A stretch of DNA of 64,000 bases, taken from NCBI RefSeq assembly GCF_050003625.1, contig NC_134400.1:63612241-63676240 (forward strand), in the 5' to 3' direction. Source of the stretch: Haematobia irritans (lineage: Eukaryota; Arthropoda; Insecta; Diptera; Muscidae). Every line of letters begins with the position of its first letter. Position 1 is the first letter of the stretch. A program made the translations under genes and the position numbers. A model generated the notes under the pieces. It searched no databases and was not told the DNA's origin. It was given only the letters and a program-made list of their open reading frames with translations. Shown one piece after another: positions 36,619-46,605 of the stretch.

Positions 36619-37974
36619 ATGAAGTTTAATGAGCTTCGTGTGGAAGACTTAAAAAAGGAATTGAGCAAACTGGAGCTGCCGACAACAGGCAATAAGGCCC
36701 AGCTTCAAAAACGTCTACTGGAAGAGTTTGAACGGCGTAATATGGACATTGCGACGCATGAGTTTGATTATAAGGAGGAAATTGACGAATCAATACTCGT
36801 CAATACCAGCAGTGTAGAAAATCCATCTGTGGCTTCAAGTGTTGTGGATTACACCTCAATGCTCAATGTTTTGAGCAAAATGATGGAAGAGAATTCTAGA
36901 AAACTGGAAGCAAATTCTCTAAAAATGGAAGAAAACGCTCTAAAAATGCAAGAAAATTCTAGAAAAATGATGGAAGAAAATTCTCTTCTTTTGGTGGAGA
37001 AATTTGACGAAAATTCTAGAATTCTTAATGAAAAGTTACAACAAATTTCGGAAGGTATGGAGAAACGCGTAGACCACATTGAAAGTCAAATTGTGGAATT
37101 GGATAAGAAATTTGTGGTTCACGATGAAAAATTTCTACACTTTGAGAAAAAAATGTCAGACATAGAAATGAAAGGTGGTCCAATGCGCATAATCGAGGGC
37201 CCAAAAATCAAAACACCTGTTTTTGATGGCTCATCTTCATTTGATGTTTTCAAATTCCAATTTGAGACGGTGGCGTCCAGAAACATGTGGAATGACAACG
37301 ACAGAGCAATTGAACTTCTGTTGGCATTGAAGGGTAATGCTGCCGATGTAATACAAATTATCCCAACTTCTTCCAGAAATAACTATAAGGAAGTAATAGC
37401 TGCGCTACAACGCAAGTACGGTGGAGAACATAAGCAAGACATCTTCAGAATGGAATTAAGAGGAAGAGTCCAGAAATCAAATGAGACTCTACAAGATTTT
37501 GCAACAGAAGTTGAGCGGTTGGTGCTATTGGCATACCCAGGAGAGAGTCACCCACTTGTGGACCGCATCAAAATTGAGACCTTTGTGAATGGCATTCGAG
37601 ACCCAGACATAAAATGTGCAACATATGCGTCACAAAAAGCTACATTTGTGGAAACTGTAACATTTGCCCTTGCACAAGAGACAGCGAGGGTACTAGCACG
37701 TCCTCAAATTCACAAAGTACGTAAGGTGGAGACCGAGAATGACGAATCAAATTCCGTGATTGATTCAGTGAAAGAAGCCGTTAAGCAGGCAATGCAAGAA
37801 ATGAAGCAGGAGACAACAAAATCCAGAATGAAGTGCTATAACTGTGATAAGCCTGGACATGTTGCTCGCGAATGTAAAGCACGTCGTAAGCGATCAAGAT
37901 CGAAATCGCCATCCCCATCAAACAATAGCCATGTGTGGGTGAACCCACAGTCCAGTGAGTCACCTTTAAACTAA
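36619..37974 (+). CDS. gag: Gypsy-D Gag with SAP domain, coiled coil, capsid and zinc knuckle
   Basis: An intact 451-codon frame. Residues about 1-36 (LRVEDLKKELSKLELPTTGN, KAQLQKRLLEEF) match a SAP motif, a helix-extended loop-helix DNA-binding fold. Residues 75-185 are a repetitive coiled coil with ENS/RKM-type repeats (NSRKLEANSLKMEENALKMQ). Capsid follows (PVFDGSSSFDVFKFQFETV ... AALQRKYGGEHKQDIFRMEL). A CCHC knuckle CYNCDKPGHVARECKA and an RS-rich tail end the protein. The stop at 37972 lies directly after a -1 slip site leading into pol. Confidence 0.93.
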   Translation: MKFNELRVEDLKKELSKLELPTTGNKAQLQKRLLEEFERRNMDIATHEFDYKEEIDESILVNTSSVENPSVASSVVDYTSMLNVLSKMMEENSRKLEANSLKMEENALKMQENSRKMMEENSLLLVEKFDENSRILNEKLQQISEGMEKRVDHIESQIVELDKKFVVHDEKFLHFEKKMSDIEMKGGPMRIIEGPKIKTPVFDGSSSFDVFKFQFETVASRNMWNDNDRAIELLLALKGNAADVIQIIPTSSRNNYKEVIAALQRKYGGEHKQDIFRMELRGRVQKSNETLQDFATEVERLVLLAYPGESHPLVDRIKIETFVNGIRDPDIKCATYASQKATFVETVTFALAQETARVLARPQIHKVRKVETENDESNSVIDSVKEAVKQAMQEMKQETTKSRMKCYNCDKPGHVARECKARRKRSRSKSPSPSNNSHVWVNPQSSESPLN

Positions 37975-38024
37975 ATCGAGCTAGTTCAGGGGGGCAAGAG
38001 CTGGCTCCCACATATGATGGCCCC
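37965..38024 (+). promoter_or_regulatory. -1 ribosomal frameshift signal at gag/pol (slip site plus possible pseudoknot)
   Basis: TTTAAAC at 37965-37971 sits in the gag frame as T TTA AAC, the X XXY YYZ form, with the gag TAA next (37972-37974). Pol is open in the -1 frame from this point. Six bases downstream, GAGCTAG (37978-37984) can pair with CTGGCTC (38001-38007). In the loop, GGGGC (37991-37995) can pair with GCCCC (38020-38024), an H-type pseudoknot. Slip site and spacing fit known signals; the fold is my inference. Confidence 0.8.
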
Positions 38025-41000
38025 ACAATTTCCATAGCAATAGTACAACAGCAAAATAACAATTTAACTGTCGCGGGGTTTGTTAACGGCGACAAGCGTA
38101 CATTGACGTTGAATACCGGTGCGTCGAAGTCTATCATTAGATCAGACATAGTAAAAGAAAATGTTACACCATTGATTGGAGTCAAACTACGCACAGCCAC
38201 AGGGGAACCCGCAACAGTATATGGGAAAGTCGCCATGAAGTTAACTATTGCTAACATATCCGTTAAGTGTGAGTTCATTGTGTCCGATATAGTAGATGAA
38301 GTTATAATTGGTGCGGATTTCATGATTGCCTTCGGTCTAAACCTGGATATGAAACGTCGTGTCATGACCTGGTCCAATACCGAAATACCGGTTAACGTGG
38401 GGTATGACAAGAATACCCCTATCAGACAAGTGACTACGAGCAAGCCAGAGTTAATACCACCGCATTCTGAAGCGATATTATGGGTGCCAATGAATGGAGA
38501 TTGTGAAGTCGGAAAATTGTGGGTTGTTGAACCAGCAGAAAACAAAAACAACAACATCTTGATAGCAAATGCCCTGGTAACAGCGAATAGAGAGAGACTA
38601 ATACCAGTTCGTGTTTTGAACTTGTCCGACAATCAAGAGCATATTGGAAAATTTTCTGACATTGGCAAATGTACACCAGCCGAGGCAATAGTCAATTTGG
38701 AAAGGAAGAAAAATAAGGCCAAGCAATTGTTATCGAAAAACGCCTCTGCCTTTGCTTTTGACAAGAGAAATCAAGGAAGAACATCTGTTGTGAAGCATGA
38801 AATAAATACAACAGAGCAAAGACCAATAAAACAGGCCCCACGAAGTGTTCCACTGGCAAAACGAGATGAGGTACATAAGCTCGTAAAAGAAATGGCGGAA
38901 AGTGGTGTGATCGAGCATCATCAAGTCCTTGGTGCTCACCAGTTGTACTAGTCAAAAAGAAAGATGGAAGCACCCGATTTTGCGTGGACTACAGAAAGTT
39001 AAATGATGTCACCAAGAAAGACAGTTATCCACTTCCACGCATTGATGACACGTTGGACACATTAGCCGGAACAACATGGTTTTCCACGCTTGGTTTGCAG
39101 AGTGGATATTGGCAAGTAGAGATCGCCGAGAAAGACAAAGAAAAGACAGCTTTTGGCGTTAATGGCGGTCTTTGGCAATTCAATGTAATGCCATTCGGGC
39201 TCTGCAATGCTCCGGCTACGTTCGAGCGATTGATGGAGCGAGTGCTATAGGGGTTGCATTGGATGTCCTGCTTGATATACCTAGACGATATCATAGTTAT
39301 GGGCAAGACATTTGACAAGCACCTTAAGAACTTGAAGGATGTTATCCAGCTACTGTCAGCCGCTGGCCTACGACTTAACGCCAAGAAGTGCTCGCTTTTC
39401 CAGCGAGAAGTTAAGTACCTGGGTCATCATGTTACAGCAGAGGGCATATCCACCGATGAAGACAAAATTCAAGCAGTAAAAGATTGGCCACGTCCACGGA
39501 ATCTCCACGAGTTGCGCAGCTTCCTTGGTTTATGCACATACTACAGGCGTTTCGTACCAAACTTCGCCAGCATCGCCGCAAGCCTCCATAAATTAACGCA
39601 AAAAGGTACGAAGTTCCAGTGGAGTGAAGAACAGGAACAGTCATTTCATCATCTAAAAGAACTTTTATGTTCAACTCCTGTTCTGGCGTATCCAATTCCC
39701 GGCGAAAAATTTGTTTTGGGTACAGATGCTAGTGCGTACGGAATTGGTGGTGTACTATCTCAACAGATTGAAGGTAAAGAAAAGGTCATCGGATATTTTA
39801 GCCGAACGTTATCCAAGCCCGATAAGAACTATTGCGTAACAAGAAGAGAGCTGCTTGCTGTCATAGAAAGCGTGAAGCATTACCACAAATACTTGTATTG
39901 ACAGAATTTCTTGCTAAGAACTGACCATTCAGCTCTACGATGGATGCTTCAATTCAAGAATCCGGAAGCTCAGCTGGCACGTTGGATAGAAAGACTCCAA
40001 AGCTATGATTTCATGATCAAGCATAGAAAAGGTGGCAAACACGGCAACGCGGACGCCTTGTCACGTGGACCTTGTAATGTCGAGTGCAAACACTGCTCGA
40101 AAGCTGAACATAAGGAAGAAATCGTGGATATCAGGCTGTTGCACGTCGAATCTGTAGTGGACTGGCCAGCAGAACAGCGTAAAGATCTCATTTTGAGCAA
40201 AATTATTTCGGCGAAGAAAGAAGATAAGAAACCCAGTAAGAAAGACATCGCAGCCGAAAGCCCACTTATGAAATCATACTGGGCTCAATGGGACAGTCTA
40301 TGTCTGGTCAGCGGAACCCTACAACGTAAGTGGGAAAGTGAAGATGGCAAGAATAGCCGCAACTTGATAATCGTGCCAGATTCCAAGGTAAAGGATGTTT
40401 TGACGGAATTCCACAATGGACCTAGTGGAGATCACTTAGGAATAACCAAAACAGCCGAGAAAGTGAAGCAACGATTCCACTGGGTTGGATGCCAGAAATC
40501 AATTGCTGAATGGGTGGCAAATTGTGAGAAGTGCATAAAGGCGAAAGGGCCAAGACGAAAAAGTAGAGGTCTTATGCAAGAGTATAGGCCAGGAGCGCCT
40601 TTTGAAAGAATAGCAATGGACGTTGCAGGGCCTTTCCCAGTAAGTGATTCTGGAAATCGATATGTCCTTGTGGTCATGGACTACTTCAGCAAGTGGCCAG
40701 AAGTTTATGCCATTCCTAACCAAGAGGCGAAGACGATTGTAGATGTAGTCGACAAGAACTGGATATGTCGCTACGGTGTGCCGACCGAGATACACTCAGA
40801 CCAAGGAAGAAATTTACGCCATTGCATCCGCAGTCTGATGGCATGGTAGAAAGGTTTAATCGCACTCTGGAAGAACATCTTCGAAAGGTGGTGGATAACG
40901 GCCAACGAGACTGGGACGATCATATACCAAAGTTTTTGCTGTCGTATAGATCAGCCATACATGATTCTACGTCACGAACACCGGCCAAGGTCCTATTCGG

Positions 41001-41415
41001 AACGGAATTGAAGTTGCCCGGAGATTTGATATTTGGCGCTACACCCAATGAGCTCGCCAGGGAAGAAACCAGTAACGACATACCAAACACATTTGGTAAA
41101 GTTCACGAATCAGTGCGAAACAAAATAAAAATGGTTAGCAACAGAATGAAGGCGAGATATGATCGTGCAGCAAACACTGAGGGCTTTAGTGAAGGACAAC
41201 TGGTTCTGCTATTCAACCCGCAACGAAAGAAAGGATTATGTCCTAAACTACAAACACAGTGGGAAGGTCCATATAAAGTCATCAAGAAGATCAATGATGT
41301 TGTATACCGCATTCAAAAAGACGACAGCCCAAGGTCAAAGATGAAAGTCGTTCACCTGGAACCTTTGGCTCCATACGGAACGGGTTCTGTGCCTATTCGG
41401 GACGAACAGGCTTAA
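37968..41415 (+). pseudogene. pol: Gypsy-D pol (protease, reverse transcriptase, RNase H, integrase), broken
   Basis: Protease reads LTLNTGASKSII with Asn (38112-38114) where the catalytic Asp belongs; its second motif EVIIGADFM is present. Reverse transcriptase: [35 protein letters not shown] and YLDDIIV. RNase H: VLGTDASAYGIGGVLSQ. Integrase: H-H-C-C (FHNGPSGDHLGITKTA, CEKCIK), MDVAGPFP, EIHSDQGRN, and HPQSDGMVERFNRTLEE. Defects: 1-bp frameshift near 38915, stops at 39248 (TAG) and 39899 (TGA), and an integrase deletion of roughly 80-90 bp near 40813. Pol is made as a Gag-Pol fusion by -1 slippage in intact relatives, by inference. Confidence 0.93.
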
Positions 41416-41426
41416 GCGGGAGGCAG
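41413..41426 (+). other. Gypsy-D polypurine tract
   Basis: The purine-rich stretch AAGCGGGAGGCAG overlaps the pol stop and immediately precedes the 3' LTR. Confidence 0.75.
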
Positions 41427-42040
41427 TGTTACGAATGTGATATTTCTAGATTTAGGTTTATTTAAATTAGTTTACGTTAATTTAAATTTCAAATTGTAAC
41501 GATAAAATTACGTCATAACTTGTTAGAGTCATTTCTTTATTTTCTAGTACTTTCTTAAACATCTTTTGTGTTTCCAATCGTTCATTGTAAAAGTAACGCC
41601 TCTTGTTTTACTTATTGACTTATGTTATACCTGCACGACATCTACCTAATCTAGTAGAATGCACTAGATTATTAGCATAAGCCTAAAAGTATGTGTGCCA
41701 TATCACCTGTAAAATAACGCCGATAGAACATTCCAGATGGCTGTAGGCAATGAAGATAACCAGTTGAATATGTGGTGTTAGATAAATTGTATGAAGATAG
41801 TTCTAGATGGTTGTATGCCAGACTATCCAGAATTTTCGAAATCGTCAAATCACGGTATATAAGCCCCTGGCGGAGGGAGCAGTCAAGTCAGTCGTAAGCT
41901 AAAGTTTATACAGTACACATCGTAGAGCAAATGAGTGAAACCAATCAATTAAACAAATAAATTGTAGATTGTCGTTATTTGAAAAGAACTGTGTTTTAAT
42001 TACCGGGTAATTAAATACGCCTCAATATAAAAACGTAACA
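41427..42040 (+). repeat. Gypsy-D 3' LTR (614 bp)
   Basis: Complete LTR from TGTTACG to CGTAACA without the MITE. Its 7-bp ends are inverted repeats. TATA box 41856-41862. Confidence 0.97.
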
Positions 42041-42640
42041 ATATATTTTATTTGTTTTTTTATTATATTATTTTTAACAATCTCTCAGTATACCATAACA
42101 ACGCGATTCCAACTAAAAAAACAACCCACGCGCAAACACATCGATTACATCGATGACAGGTATCAATTACAGGTAGATAAAAGAAATGTAGGAAATTTTC
42201 CCATATTCTAACAAGTGTGTTTCCTTAAGTTTTGAAAGGATTGAATACTTCTTAGTACGAATGAACTAAAATATTTTTCTATGCCAAGTGTTATTCTGAT
42301 GTATGATAAGCTTTCTATAATAAAGGAAGTCAGAATTATCATTTTATAAGAAATCTTACTAAATTTGAGGAAACTTGGTTTTAGTTCGGTTTTTGTTTAT
42401 TTTTACGAATGCTTTGTTATCAGTGAATAAAATTTTCTTTTTCAGTAGTAAATTCTTATACCCAGCGAAGAAAACAGTATTAGTAAAATGCCATGCCTTA
42501 TTCTAGTTAATGAACTATTCCTAACTGCTTCCAGTTTAGGATTTTTTTACTGAAACAAGTACATTTTATTATTTCACACAAAAATTTAACTGAATGGAAA
42601 TAAAATGGCTAAATTAAATTGATGAACATTTTTTCCTTTA

Positions 42641-42872
42641 AGGTGAGTATTAAGTTCGAGTTTAGCCGCTAATTTTCACTAAAGTGAAAACTAAATCAGT
42701 AAAAAAGTCATAAAATTATACATATTTGTTGCAGATTTCATTATAACTTGATGGGGAATATCCCAAAGTAAATTTGCACAAAGTTTGTATTCATTAAAAT
42801 GGATTACTAAAGAAAAGTAATCGTGAAAAAAATGAGGATTTTAGCGGCTAAACTCGAACTTAATACCCACCT
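42641..42872. mobile_element. Harbinger-like MITE, AGGTGAGTATTAAG termini (232 bp)
   Basis: AGGTGAGTATTAAGTTCGAG at the left and its near-perfect complement at the right, flanked by TTA (42638-42640, 42873-42875). Arms of about 32 bp (GTTTAGCCGCTAA). A solitary end of the same family occurs at 48893-48918. Confidence 0.92.
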
Positions 42873-42903
42873 TTAGTTTCGAAGGCACTTTTTTCTGGGT
42901 GTA

Positions 42904-44050
42904 TGATGAATATGGTAAACCACCCCTGGCAAAAACAAACATATGTTTTTGTTGGGGATTCGAATCAAATTTCGCAATGGCAGGGAAGTGGAGAAGATTG
43001 TGGCGAATGAAGCGTCATTAATGGAGGATTTTGGGTTTTGAGCGTCGGAAGATTCTGAGTTTGGATGCTGAGAAGTGTGGTTGGTGTGACAAAGAAAAAG
43101 AAATAGAAAAAACAATGATTGATGCTTGCATTTTATTGAATAAATATGTCTACATAATGATATGAGCAAAGATATAAACACAAACAATAATATATAAATA
43201 TGAACAATAATATAAAACAATTTGGTTTGAGAGCGTATTAGCAAGAAATAAGCAATGGAACAATATTACAATGATTAACGTTGTAGCAAATTGAAAGTTT
43301 TTTTTTATATGAAACCTTTTAACTGAAAATTAAGCAAAATTCTAATAATACATGCCTGATATACGCTTAAAAAGGCTAATTATTGCTAAAAAACTGAAAA
43401 GAGAAAGAGGAAGTCAGCATTAGTGAAATCAATAAATAAATCAGGTACCTCTGTTTCGTCTGTTGTCATACTTTGATACTCTCGTACATTTATTTTACGT
43501 ATACTGACGGACAGACATAGACAGGAACTTCTGCAAATAAAATAAAAATATCTACTAAAGTTGTTTACATGTTTGCCAGGGTTGTGTGTTAATAAAAAGG
43601 GGTAATCATTATTGCGGATTTGTTTTGAGTTGCGCCTGATTTGGGCATTATAAGTAGTGTTTAGGCTGAGCTCAATCTAGGACTAAGTTAGAGTTAATAG
43701 GACTGGAAATGTGGGTCCACTTTTGTCGCACTTAATGATTGTCCCCGTAAAGACACTAGAACTGGGAAACAAGATCTACATAAAAAAGGTTTTATTTACG
43801 GAATGTATATTTTGACGTTACTAATACTTACGTGATCTAAACGGACGGAAAGACAGTAGACTGAGGAAAGGATTTCGTGAGGTCCTAACGAAATGTTTCT
43901 GGATGCGAATGATCGAGCTGTCTATGGAATAATTTGAACATTAATTGTTTATGAATTCGAATTGTTTTGATTAGATACTTATCTTCTATGGATTGTTTGC
44001 TTTATTGGAGAATGATTGTAAATTTTTTTCTTTGTTAATCTTTTCCAAGT
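42904..44050. other. Intergenic, no gene recognised
   Basis: AT-rich, with no domain-bearing frames. I see nothing else to annotate. Confidence 0.55.
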
Positions 44051-44053
44051 TTA

Positions 44054-44417
44054 AGACCGGTATGCACCTCTAGCGAAATTTTCGGTAGCAAAAATTTATT
44101 TAAGTCTACAACAAAAAAACAGGGTTGTGTACACACATTTTAAACCAGCTAATTGCTTTTAAAAATTGTTAATATATGTTCCAAATATTCCTCAAATACA
44201 TTGTTGATTATTTATAGACCTTCTAAAACTTTTACGCACACAATGATTGTAATAAATTAAATGTTTGCTCCCAAAATATGCTTTTGACAACCCTGTTATT
44301 TTCATTAGAGGTGCGTACTAGCTTACGAAATTGAACGCTACCGAAAATTTCGTTAGCATAAATAGCAATGCATTTCTTATGGGAATAAAATTTTTTACTA
44401 GAGGTGCGTACCGGCCT
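44054..44417. mobile_element. Harbinger-like MITE, AGACCGGTATGCACC termini (364 bp)
   Basis: Ends AGACCGGTATGCACCTCTAG and CTAGAGGTGCGTACCGGCCT are inverted and flanked by TTA (44051-44053, 44418-44420). An internal copy of the end motif (AGAGGTGCGTACTAGC near 44310) and a second GCTACCGAAAATTTCG arm suggest a rearranged terminus. Ends share ACCGGYAC with the MITE at 35624. Confidence 0.88.
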
Positions 44418-44420
44418 TTA

Positions 44421-45056
44421 TGGTTCAATTTATCTGAAAGAGAGAAAAAGGATAATAAAAATATTTGTTTATAATGATGTTTGAAAAGAAATAATATGCG
44501 TGTTACATTATTGAATATGGAAGGCTAAAGAAGTTATAAGGGAAAAGGGAAAAAGGTGATTTAAAGGACAGGAGAGTAGCATTTGTCCCCAATAGATGGG
44601 CCACGGGGCCACCATGATTGGGGAGGGTTAGTCCACGGCATGCTTTGGGAATCCGGCATGCCACCAAACCAATATGAGTGATTTTTGATACGTACCTGTT
44701 GTGTTTTGTGATGTCCATCAAAGGCTGGTTGTTTGTTTGTTTTTCTTTTTTTTGTCAGCTGCCAGAGGACTGAGTTGCCAATGATCCGCGCCCCACAGGC
44801 TGAGCCAAAAGCCGGCAACATCGTTCAGTAACCAGCGCATGGCAACTCGGTTCCTCACCCCAGATGGCACTAGCCTCAGGGCTGAGACAAAACCACATAA
44901 TCCATCTGAATCAATACGAAAAAAAGATTTCAATTTAGAAATACCAAAGAAAATATCATCCATATTTAATTCAAGTGATCCAAAATCAATAACAGAATCT
45001 AAATGATTATCGTAAGTAGCAGTAATTCCATGAGATGTAAAAGGTAAGGGTAAGAA
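44421..45056. other. Intergenic with possible LINE reverse-transcriptase remnant (minus)
   Basis: The minus-strand frame 45059-44880 reads HLDSVIDFGSLELNMDDIFF then ISKLKSFFRIDSDGLCGFV. The spacing of a K-L-K...S-D-G pattern resembles the start of non-LTR reverse transcriptases (S-x-G-P-D-G). The rest of the frame (to 44718) does not fit. Weak call. Confidence 0.3.
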
Positions 45057-45662
45057 CACTAGTTTACACTGAAAATGTACATTTGATGAGAGGTAACTTT
45101 TCTTATGTATTTTAATCTGCTGAATTCGAATTTTTAGTTTTTTGCTCTTTTTTCAATAAACAAATATTATCTCAAGTTAGAAATGCCCGATTATATCGTT
45201 GTTGGTACTTAATCGAAAAGGTATTGAGATTGCGAATAATCGTGTTTAATTAGACCTGTAATAAGTTAAGTGGTTCAAAAAATATGGAAGCAAAAAGACA
45301 AAATTTAAAAAAAATAATGTTTAAGTGACACTTTTACGTTACGTTAGAGTATCATCTATACGACCATGAATATGGTTTGTACTTTTCCGGCGGAAAAGCG
45401 CCACTGAAAAACATGATTTTTTTTGAAAATTTTGCATCGATATTTTTTAACCACTTAACTTATTACAGGTCCAATTATACACGATTGTTCGTCATCTCAA
45501 TGCCTTTCATTTAAGTATCGACAATGATATAATCGGACATTTCTAACTCGAGATAAATTTGTATAGTGAAAAAAGAGCGAAAAACTAAAAATAACGAGAT
45601 ATCTCAAAAACTGTTCCATAAAAACAATTTAATTTTTTTTTTTTGAATTCAGCAGATCAAAA

Positions 45663-46541
45663 CAATGCCAACATTTGTTGAATTTGACGGCGCTTCTGAG
45701 AATCCCCACCACGTCGTAAACAGTCGTATACGATATCCAAAACTCCTCGCAAAAGTGCCGTCACTATTGAGAAGTTGTACCACGCCAAGTTACTACAAAA
45801 AAGCATCACATGAGTGCAATTATTAGGTGCCTTTTTAGATAAATTTAGAACGACGCCAATAAGAGCCCCGTATGAATTTATAATTCATAGTTGTAAAAGA
45901 ATCATTGTGGTCAAGTAAAACACGTTCGTTTAGAAATTTATTAATTTGATTAACCATTTATAAATTCTTATAAATATAACATTTAGGGCCAGTTTCTCAA
46001 TGTTGTTTTATTATTTATCGTGTCGATAAAACAGCTGATCCCATACAAAAATTTTACTAACCGGAGGTCTATCCTCCGGTTAAAATTAATCGGAGGATGA
46101 GAAACCATTATACGACTATCACAACACATTTAACATAATTTTTTGCATTAATAAAATAACGAATTTGATTCACAAATAGCAAGTTACATGTTGCAGCGTC
46201 TATCAGCCAATGGAGGCAGCGTGTCTGAAAAAATATCTAAAAAACTAGCATTTTATTTCATTTGGAAAGTCGAAAATTGTTCACCAATATACCTTTCACA
46301 ATTTTAAGCGAAATAACTATGTTTTCAGCACTTAATTTTCGTTTTTATTTAGTTAAATTATGATAAGCTGCACACAAAATATAAAATGGCTCTTGTAAAA
46401 AATACTGATGACAAAATACTTTCATGTTCATTTCGTACTTGTTGATTCGATTTCCCCATCACAATTGACGATTGTGGTAGTGTCACTTACGAGTCTGTGG
46501 TAGCGATAAGGATGAAATGGAAATTTGAAATGCTGGTAGGG
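45663..46541. mobile_element. CCCTGCCA-type element, copy 1, in foldback arm
   Basis: Nearly collinear with 59554-60339 (GCCAACATTTNTTGAATTTG ... AAATGCTGG.AGGG). Its left terminus is mutated (CAATGCC for CCCTGCC). It holds a small MITE at 45986-46107. No protein frame. The foldback arm resumes at AATACATAAG on its right. Confidence 0.82.
45986..46107. mobile_element. Harbinger-like MITE, GGGCCAGTTTCTCA terminus (122 bp)
   Basis: Absent from the other CCCTGCCA copy (CATTTATACGAC), which proves the borders and the TTA duplication (45983-45985, 46108-46110). Imperfect TIRs GGCCAGTTTCTCA and TGAGAAACCA. Internal CCGGAGG/CCTCCGG palindrome. Confidence 0.88.
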
Positions 46542-46605
46542 AATACATAAGAAAAGTCACATCTCATCAAATGTACATGAAAAAAATTTATTTTTTAAAC
46601 TAGTG

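Larger units (their letters stand above)
35532..42040 (+). mobile_element. Gypsy-D: near-complete LTR retrotransposon
   Basis: Both LTRs start TGTTACGAATG and end CGTAACA, and the element is flanked by ATAT (35528-35531, 42041-42044). Inside are a tRNA-Leu-like primer site, gag, a -1 frameshift site, pol and a purine tract. No env. I count 7 substitutions between the 614-bp LTRs, so insertion is moderately recent. Pol has a protease active-site change, a frameshift, two stops and an integrase deletion, so this copy is not autonomous. Confidence 0.96.
34843..42901. mobile_element. TIR element, CACCCAGAAAA termini, host of Gypsy-D
   Basis: CACCCAGAAAA at 34843 and TTTTCTGGGTG ending at 42901 are inverted and flanked by TA (34841-34842, 42902-42903). 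Removing Gypsy-D and a small MITE leaves about 1.3 kb. The ends resemble the CACTCAAAAAAAGTG MITE at 24620, so both may be Tc1/mariner-type non-autonomous elements. The short TIR makes this less certain than the nested insertions. Confidence 0.5.
45057..46605. mobile_element. Foldback element with ~235-bp and longer inverted arms
   Basis: The left arm (45057-45290) starts CACTAGTTTA and is inverted in two pieces on the right: 45440-45662 and 46542-46605 (ending TAAACTAGTG). Landmarks shared in inverted order include ACATTTGATGAGA, CTTTTCTTATGTATT, CTGCTGAATTC, GACCTGTAATAAGTTAAGTG. The right arm is split by a CCCTGCC-type element. Loop about 150 bp. No coding frame. Confidence 0.8.

Noticed and set aside
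36849..37079. Ser/Phe-rich minus-strand frame
   Set aside because: Antisense of the repetitive coiled coil in Gypsy-D Gag.
37781..38632. 283-codon minus-strand frame
   Set aside because: Lies antisense to Gypsy-D gag/pol junction and has no family resemblance; the plus strand explains the sequence.
44503..44821. Overlapping minus-strand frames with Trp/Pro-rich products
   Set aside because: No motif, no splice context, and partly within sequence that looks repetitive; not called as genes.
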